Translations under genes and position numbers: made by a program
Notes under the pieces: model-generated
Seen by the model: only the letters and a program-made list of their open reading frames with translations
Database searches by the model: none
What the model was told of the DNA's origin: nothing
NCBI RefSeq assembly: GCF_000576595.1
Contig: NZ_AWSA01000017.1
Span: forward strand, 1 to 64,000
From: Intrasporangium oryzae NRRL B-24470
GTDB lineage: Bacteria > Actinomycetota > Actinomycetes > Actinomycetales > Dermatophilaceae
Reading direction: 5' to 3'
DNA length: 64,000 nucleotides
Shown: positions 59,627 through 64,000 of the stretch, one piece after another
Layout of the letters: each line of letters opens with the position of its first letter
Position numbering within the stretch: the stretch's first letter is position 1

Positions 59627-61047
59627 CAGCCGACGGCTCCTTCCATCTGGAGTTCGATGAGGCGGTTCAGCTCGAGGGCGTACTCCATCGGGAGCTCGCG
59701 CGCGATGGGCTCGATGAAGCCGCGGACGATCATGGCCATGGCCTCGTCCTCGGCCATGCCCCGGGACATGAGGTAGAACAGCTGGTCGTCGCTGACCTTC
59801 GAGACGGTCGCCTCGTGACCCATCGAGACGTCGTCCTCGCGGATGTCGACGTACGGGTAGGTGTCGGAGCGGCTGATCGTGTCGACGAGGAGGGCGTCGC
59901 AGCGCACGGTCGAGGCCGAGTGGGAGGCGCCTTCGAGCACCTGGACGAGGCCGCGGTAGGACGCACGGCCGCCGCCGCGGGCGACCGACTTGCTGATGAT
60001 CGAGCTGCTCGTGTTGGGAGCGGCGTGGACCATCTTCGAGCCGGTGTCCTGGTGCTGGCCCTCACCGGCGAACGCGATCGAGAGCGTCTCGCCCTTGGCG
60101 TGCTCACCCATGAGGAAGACGGCCGGGTACTTCATCGTCACCTTGGAGCCGATGTTCCCGTCGACCCACTCCATCGTCGCGCCCTCCTCGCAGGTGGCGC
60201 GCTTGGTGACGAGGTTGTAGACGTTGTTGGACCAGTTCTGGATCGTCGTGTAACGCACGCGGGCGTTCTTCTTCACGATGATCTCGACGACGGCCGAGTG
60301 GAGCGAGTCCGACTTGTAGATCGGCGCCGTGCAGCCCTCGACGTAGTGCACGTAGGAGCCCTCGTCGGCGATGATCAGGGTCCGCTCGAACTGGCCCATG
60401 TTCTCCGTGTTGATGCGGAAGTAGGCCTGGAGCGGGATGTCGACGTGGACGCCCGGCGGGACGTAGATGAACGAGCCGCCCGACCAGACGGCGGTGTTGA
60501 GCGCGGCGAACTTGTTGTCGCCGACCGGGATCACCGTCGCGAAGTGCTCGCGGAAGATGTCCTCGTGCTCCTTCAGGGCCGTGTCGGTGTCGAGGAAGAT
60601 GACGCCCTTCTCCTCGAGGTCCTCACGGATCTGGTGGTAGACGACCTCCGACTCGTACTGCGCGGCGACACCGGCGACGAGGCGCTGCTTCTCCGCCTCG
60701 GGGATGCCGAGCCGGTCGTAGGTGTTCTTGATCTCCTCGGGCAGCTCGTCCCAGGTGGTCGCCTGCTTCTCGGTGGACTTCACGAAGTACTTGATGTTCT
60801 GGAAGTCGATGCCGGTGAGGTCCGAGCCCCATGAGGGCATCGGCTTCTTGTCGAAGAGCGACAGGCCCTTGAGGCGCAGCTTCGTCATCCACTCGGGCTC
60901 GCTCTTGCGGGCCGAGATGTCGCGGACGACCTCCTCGTTCAGGCCACGACGCGCGGAGGAACCGGCGACGTCGCTGTCGGCCCAGCCGTACTCGTAGCGC
61001 CCGATGTCCTTCAGACCCGGGTTGAGCTCTTCGATGTGCGTGCTCAT
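59626..61047 (-). CDS. sufB: Fe-S assembly scaffold SufB
   Basis: SufB is the main scaffold on which the cluster is built with SufC and SufD. The 473 residues are full length, with [15 protein letters not shown], the beta-helix core, [27 protein letters not shown] and the closing helices. No intein interrupts it, unlike M. tuberculosis SufB. The ATG overlaps the sufR stop as ATGA. Confidence 0.97.
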   Translation of the reverse strand: MSTHIEELNPGLKDIGRYEYGWADSDVAGSSARRGLNEEVVRDISARKSEPEWMTKLRLKGLSLFDKKPMPSWGSDLTGIDFQNIKYFVKSTEKQATTWDELPEEIKNTYDRLGIPEAEKQRLVAGVAAQYESEVVYHQIREDLEEKGVIFLDTDTALKEHEDIFREHFATVIPVGDNKFAALNTAVWSGGSFIYVPPGVHVDIPLQAYFRINTENMGQFERTLIIADEGSYVHYVEGCTAPIYKSDSLHSAVVEIIVKKNARVRYTTIQNWSNNVYNLVTKRATCEEGATMEWVDGNIGSKVTMKYPAVFLMGEHAKGETLSIAFAGEGQHQDTGSKMVHAAPNTSSSIISKSVARGGGRASYRGLVQVLEGASHSASTVRCDALLVDTISRSDTYPYVDIREDDVSMGHEATVSKVSDDQLFYLMSRGMAEDEAMAMIVRGFIEPIARELPMEYALELNRLIELQMEGAVG

Positions 61048-61910
61048 GAAGGGAGACCTTCCTTGGGGTGGTCGTTTCGTGCGTGCGTCGGGGAGTTCGT
61101 GGTGGGGGCCGCGGACGTATGCCGCTGTGCGGGCTCGTGGGGCACCGGCGGCACGGTGGCGGCGCCGCTGGGGTCAACACGGTCGGGGCTCGTCGTCTTC
61201 CGGGCCGGCCCACCGGTCGGGATGAACGTGGTGCAGACGTGGTGCCCGCCGGCGAGGGTGGCGAGGCGCTGGACGTGGACGCCGAGGAGGCGGGAGAACG
61301 CGTCGGTCTCGGCCTCGCAGAAGGCCGGGAACTCGGCTGCGACGTGCTGGACCGGGCAGTGACCCTGGCAGAGCTGGACCCCCGAGAGGGCACCCGCACC
61401 GACGGGACGGGCCGTCGCGGCGAAGCCGTCCTCGCTGAGGGCGGCGACGAGGACCTCCGCCCGGGCGGCGGGGTCGGTGCCCACGGCGGCGAGCCGAGCG
61501 GCATACCGCTCCTCGACCGCGGCGATCCGATCGCGCGCGAAGTCTCCGACGGCCTCAGGGCCGGCCTGGGCCGAGAGGTAGCGGAGGACCTCGACGGCGA
61601 GCGAGTCGTAGTCGGCCTCGAGGGCCCGGTGGCCGGCATCGGAGACGACGTAGGCGCGGGCGGGCCGTCCGCGGCCACGGCGGGCGGTCGTCGGCTCGTG
61701 CTCGACGACGGCGCCCTGCTCGACGAGCGCGTCGAGGTGGCGCCGGACGGCGGCGGGAGTCAGCTCGAGGCGTCGGCCGAGCTCGGCGGCCGACACGGGA
61801 CCGTCGGTGGAGACCATGTGCAGGACGCGGGAGCGCGTGCGCGACTCGAGCGGCGAGACGTGCTCGCCGTCCCTGGTCTCACGCTGGATGCGCTCACCGA
61901 TAAACACCAC
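61044..61910 (-). CDS. sufR: Fe-S-sensing repressor SufR
   Basis: SufR is a helix-turn-helix regulator with a bound cluster that represses the suf operon when Fe-S supply is adequate. The 288 residues have the DNA-binding domain at about 25-85 ([20 protein letters not shown], then a wing). The cluster cysteines are at 181, 185 and 198 ([18 protein letters not shown]), with another at 226. A 60-residue Pro/Thr-rich tail after 230 is longer than usual. GTG start; an AT-rich stretch just upstream (61901-61950) probably holds its operator and promoter. Confidence 0.94.
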   Translation of the reverse strand: MVFIGERIQRETRDGEHVSPLESRTRSRVLHMVSTDGPVSAAELGRRLELTPAAVRRHLDALVEQGAVVEHEPTTARRGRGRPARAYVVSDAGHRALEADYDSLAVEVLRYLSAQAGPEAVGDFARDRIAAVEERYAARLAAVGTDPAARAEVLVAALSEDGFAATARPVGAGALSGVQLCQGHCPVQHVAAEFPAFCEAETDAFSRLLGVHVQRLATLAGGHHVCTTFIPTGGPARKTTSPDRVDPSGAATVPPVPHEPAQRHTSAAPTTNSPTHARNDHPKEGLPS

Positions 61911-61976
61911 ACCATTGTGACGTAAATACCGGCCCTACTCCAGTTAGGCCGTCCTTACCCTCGCGCGAGCCGGCCC

Positions 61977-63035
61977 TCAGCCCCCGTGACGTGTGTCGCC
62001 GCCGGGGTTGGGAGCCGCGGTCCCGAACCCCTCGTCGGGCGCGGTCCACGCGTCCGGCTCGTCGGGCTGGTCGGGCTCGTCGATCTCCACGACGTCCGCG
62101 TCCTCGAAATCGTCCTGGAGGTCGGGTTCGTCGCTGATGTCCACCTCGTCCTCGGCCTCGCCCTGGGGCATGAGCACCGACGGCAGCTTCGTGCGCGGCG
62201 GCGCGACCGCATCGGGTCCGAACCACCGGCGCCGCAGCGGCGCGGTGACCCAGCCGAGCGGGCAGGTGAGGACGTAGCCGTAGGCGATGACGAGACCCGT
62301 CGGACCGGGCGCTACGACGAGCCCGATGACCACGGCCACGACGACACCGAGCGTGAGGGGCAGGTTCTGCGTCGACAGGAGGGAGCGGAAGGACCGGAAG
62401 CGGAACGAGGAGGCCATGAGTGCGGCGGGCAGGACCCCGGCCACGACCGGCAGGATTCGCTCCCCGCTGCCGAGGGGGCCGTCGATCGCGAAGACGGTCG
62501 CGATGACGACCCCGGCGGCGCCGGGGCTCGCGAGGCCGACGAAGTAGCGCTTGTCGGCCAGGGGGTCGATCGTCACGTTGAAGCGCGCGAGCCGGTAGGC
62601 GGCACAGGCGAGCCAGAACATCGCGCCGGCCCAGGCCCAGACGGGGTAGGCGGGAAGGGCCCACGTGTAGACGAGGACCGCCGGGGCGATCCCGAACGAG
62701 ATGAGGTCGGCGAGCGAGTCGAACTGCAGGCCGAAGGGGGTGATCGCTCCGACGGCGCGCGCGACGGCGCCGTCGGAGATGTCGAGCAGGATCGAGACGG
62801 CGATGAGGACCGCGGCCCAGCGGAAGTGGCCCTGGAAGGACAGCAGCACCGACGAGAACCCGCAGAGCATGTTGCCGAGCGTGAAGAGGCTCGGCAGCAT
62901 GACGCGGGCCCGCACTCGCGGGTTGAGTCGGCTGAGCGGGACGACGCGCGCGCCGGTCGCCGAGACAAGCCGGATGCCGCGGGTGACCCGGTCGCGCCGG
63001 CGCGGGCGCCGGGCTCCGGACGGATCGCCGCTCAT
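61977..63035 (-). CDS. pssA: CDP-diacylglycerol-serine O-phosphatidyltransferase
   Basis: PssA makes phosphatidylserine in the membrane. The 352 residues carry the CDP-alcohol phosphotransferase motif DISDGAVARAVG followed by QFDSLADLISFG near residue 85, and about eight membrane helices. A long acidic, disordered C-terminal tail (about 285-352, rich in Asp/Glu/Pro) is unusual for the family. The ATG overlaps the psd stop as ATGA, so psd and pssA are coupled. Confidence 0.95.
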   Translation of the reverse strand: MSGDPSGARRPRRRDRVTRGIRLVSATGARVVPLSRLNPRVRARVMLPSLFTLGNMLCGFSSVLLSFQGHFRWAAVLIAVSILLDISDGAVARAVGAITPFGLQFDSLADLISFGIAPAVLVYTWALPAYPVWAWAGAMFWLACAAYRLARFNVTIDPLADKRYFVGLASPGAAGVVIATVFAIDGPLGSGERILPVVAGVLPAALMASSFRFRSFRSLLSTQNLPLTLGVVVAVVIGLVVAPGPTGLVIAYGYVLTCPLGWVTAPLRRRWFGPDAVAPPRTKLPSVLMPQGEAEDEVDISDEPDLQDDFEDADVVEIDEPDQPDEPDAWTAPDEGFGTAAPNPGGDTRHGG

Positions 63036-63697
63036 CGGGCGTCCACCGCCGGGAAGCGCCCGAGAACCGTCTCGCCGGCGACCGCGCGCGTGCCCTTGGT
63101 GACCTCGAGGACGACCTCCTGAGGGACGAAGACGTCCATGCGCGAGCCGAACTTCATCAGGCCGATGCGCTCGCCCGTCGCCACCTCGTCACCCGGCTGG
63201 ATGCGCGTGACGATGCGGCGGGCCAGCTGCCCCACCAGCTGGCGGTAGACGACCCGGCGGGTCGTGCCGCCGACGACGCGCTCGACGGTGATGTCGCTCC
63301 GCTCGTTCTTCATCGCGCTCTCGGCCCGGTAGGCGGCGAGGAACCGGCCCGGCGTGTGGGTGACGTCGACGACCCGGCCGCCGTAGGGCGAGCGGTTGAT
63401 GTGGACGTCGAGCAGCGACAGGAAGATGCTGACCTGCTGCCACTCCCCCTCCGGGGCCACCCCGGGCTGCGGCGTCCCGACGTGGACGACCATGCCGTCG
63501 GCGGGGGCCAGGATGACGTCGGAGTCCTCGACGGGAAGGCGGTCAGGCGTGCGGTCGGGGTCGCGGAAGAACAGGGTCACGCCGGCGGTGAGCAGCCCGA
63601 GGGCCGCGGTCGTGCGCGGCCGGCGGGCGAGCGCGGCCACCACGGTCGGCACCGCCGCGAGTGCGGTGAACGGCTTGGCTGCAGGGTCGATCTTCAC
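63032..63697 (-). CDS. psd: Phosphatidylserine decarboxylase
   Basis: Psd turns phosphatidylserine into phosphatidylethanolamine and is activated by self-cleavage that forms a pyruvoyl group. The 221-residue short type has FFRDPDR, ILAPADGMVVHVG, FLSLLDVHINRSPYGG and the cleavage site around Gly-Ser in MKFGSRMDVFVP. I choose the GTG at 63697, because family members begin just before the hydrophobic segment and no upstream start has a ribosome site. It is coupled to pssA by ATGA overlap. The 63698-63887 gap shows a 10-bp GGTGGCACAC direct repeat and no gene. Confidence 0.9.
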   Translation of the reverse strand: MKIDPAAKPFTALAAVPTVVAALARRPRTTAALGLLTAGVTLFFRDPDRTPDRLPVEDSDVILAPADGMVVHVGTPQPGVAPEGEWQQVSIFLSLLDVHINRSPYGGRVVDVTHTPGRFLAAYRAESAMKNERSDITVERVVGGTTRRVVYRQLVGQLARRIVTRIQPGDEVATGERIGLMKFGSRMDVFVPQEVVLEVTKGTRAVAGETVLGRFPAVDAR

Positions 63698-63873
63698 GGT
63701 CGGGGGGCTCTCCGGGGTCGTCGGGTGCGGGCAGGGCGGGCACAGGGTGGCACACGGTGGCACACGATGGCGCGGCGCCGCACCACCGGACGAGGGTGGG
63801 CGGGGACGTGCCCGGTCGGATTCCAGCGGTGTCGGGTGGACGGGCCGTGTGCGTGACCGTCCGGGACCGAGCC

Positions 63874-63879
63874 TAGACT
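63874..63879 (+). promoter_or_regulatory. Leaderless promoter -10 of the terminal ABC gene (TAGACT)
   Basis: TAGACT ends 8 nt before the GTG at 63888. Confidence 0.5.
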
Positions 63880-63887
63880 CATCTGCC

Positions 63888-64000
63888 GTGACCCATGCCG
63901 TGAGCCTGACCGACGTTCGCCGGACCTTCGGCACGGTCACCGCGCTCGACGGGCTGACCTGGTCGGCCCCCCTCGGACGGGTCACGGCGGTCCTCGGCCC
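63888..64000 (+). CDS. ABC transporter ATP-binding protein (5' part only)
   Basis: The first 37 codons read MTHAVSLTDVRRTFG, TVTALDGLTWSAP and GRVTAVLG, the A-loop and the start of a Walker A motif of an ABC ATPase. The gene runs off the window edge. Starts at GTG with a TANNNT box 8 nt upstream. Confidence 0.8.
   Translation, partial: MTHAVSLTDVRRTFGTVTALDGLTWSAPLGRVTAVLG

Overview
The window is a single high-GC chromosomal segment of a Gram-positive actinobacterium. Mycothiol ligase MshC, F420-dependent luciferase-like oxidoreductases, PAC2 proteasome-assembly protein, the actinobacterial SUF order (sufR-B-D-C-S-U-T), MabA/InhA-type fabG-fabI and the glgA/glgC divergent pair all say so. 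Strong GC3 bias, cyanophycin plus glycogen storage genes and a FemX/alanine-racemase pair would fit Micrococcales, perhaps Intrasporangiaceae such as Tetrasphaera or Knoellia; the family is inference. I see no prophage, insertion sequence, CRISPR array or rRNA operon. This is core chromosome with a few unusual islands.

Layout. 0.2-5.8 kb: HAD phosphatase, cobalamin-dependent metH and PAC2. 5.8-6.4 kb: a gene-free array of 115-bp tandem repeats. 6.4-16.5 kb: mshC, SCO1664-family, DUF3090 and histidine-phosphatase genes, then corA, uppP, an F420 oxidoreductase, aldo/keto reductase, an Asp/Glu-tailed protein, DUF5703 and an M20 peptidase. Much of this order is, from memory, shared with M. tuberculosis Rv2124c-Rv2141c. 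16.6-26 kb: tRNA-Leu(GAG), a truncated flavin reductase, MFS permease, HipA-like kinase with DUF3037, TrmH-type methyltransferase, TauE permease, SPFH and NfeD membrane proteins, ABC ATPase, PIG-L deacetylase. 26-38 kb: a storage-polymer region with glycogen genes (glgA, glgC), serB, cyanophycinase, cyanophycin synthetase and a CphA-like Mur ligase fused to TPRs. 38-47 kb: fabG-fabI, DUF3099, moaA, SURF1, ABC exporter, enoyl-CoA hydratase, ABC-F protein. 47-54.7 kb: a MerR regulator fused to two beta-clamp domains with a coupled Cys-rich protein, GH63 glucosidase, FemX with a racemase-like protein, zinc metallopeptidase. 54.7-64 kb: acVLRF1, the seven-gene suf operon, pssA-psd, and the start of an ABC ATPase.

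Two genome-wide signals cut across the genes. First, about two dozen genes have a TANNNT hexamer ending 6-8 nt before the start codon, the signature of leaderless transcription; in some cases the hexamer overlaps the stop codon of the upstream gene. Second, the octamer GTATGCCG (or its complement) occurs 28 times by hand count, far above composition, once as a perfect intergenic hairpin.

The strongest candidate for an undescribed system is the MerR-sliding-clamp fusion (47463-48593). It has a textbook MerR operator inside a 19-bp promoter spacer and a translationally coupled Cys-rich partner. The second is the Mur-ligase/TPR fusion facing cphA.
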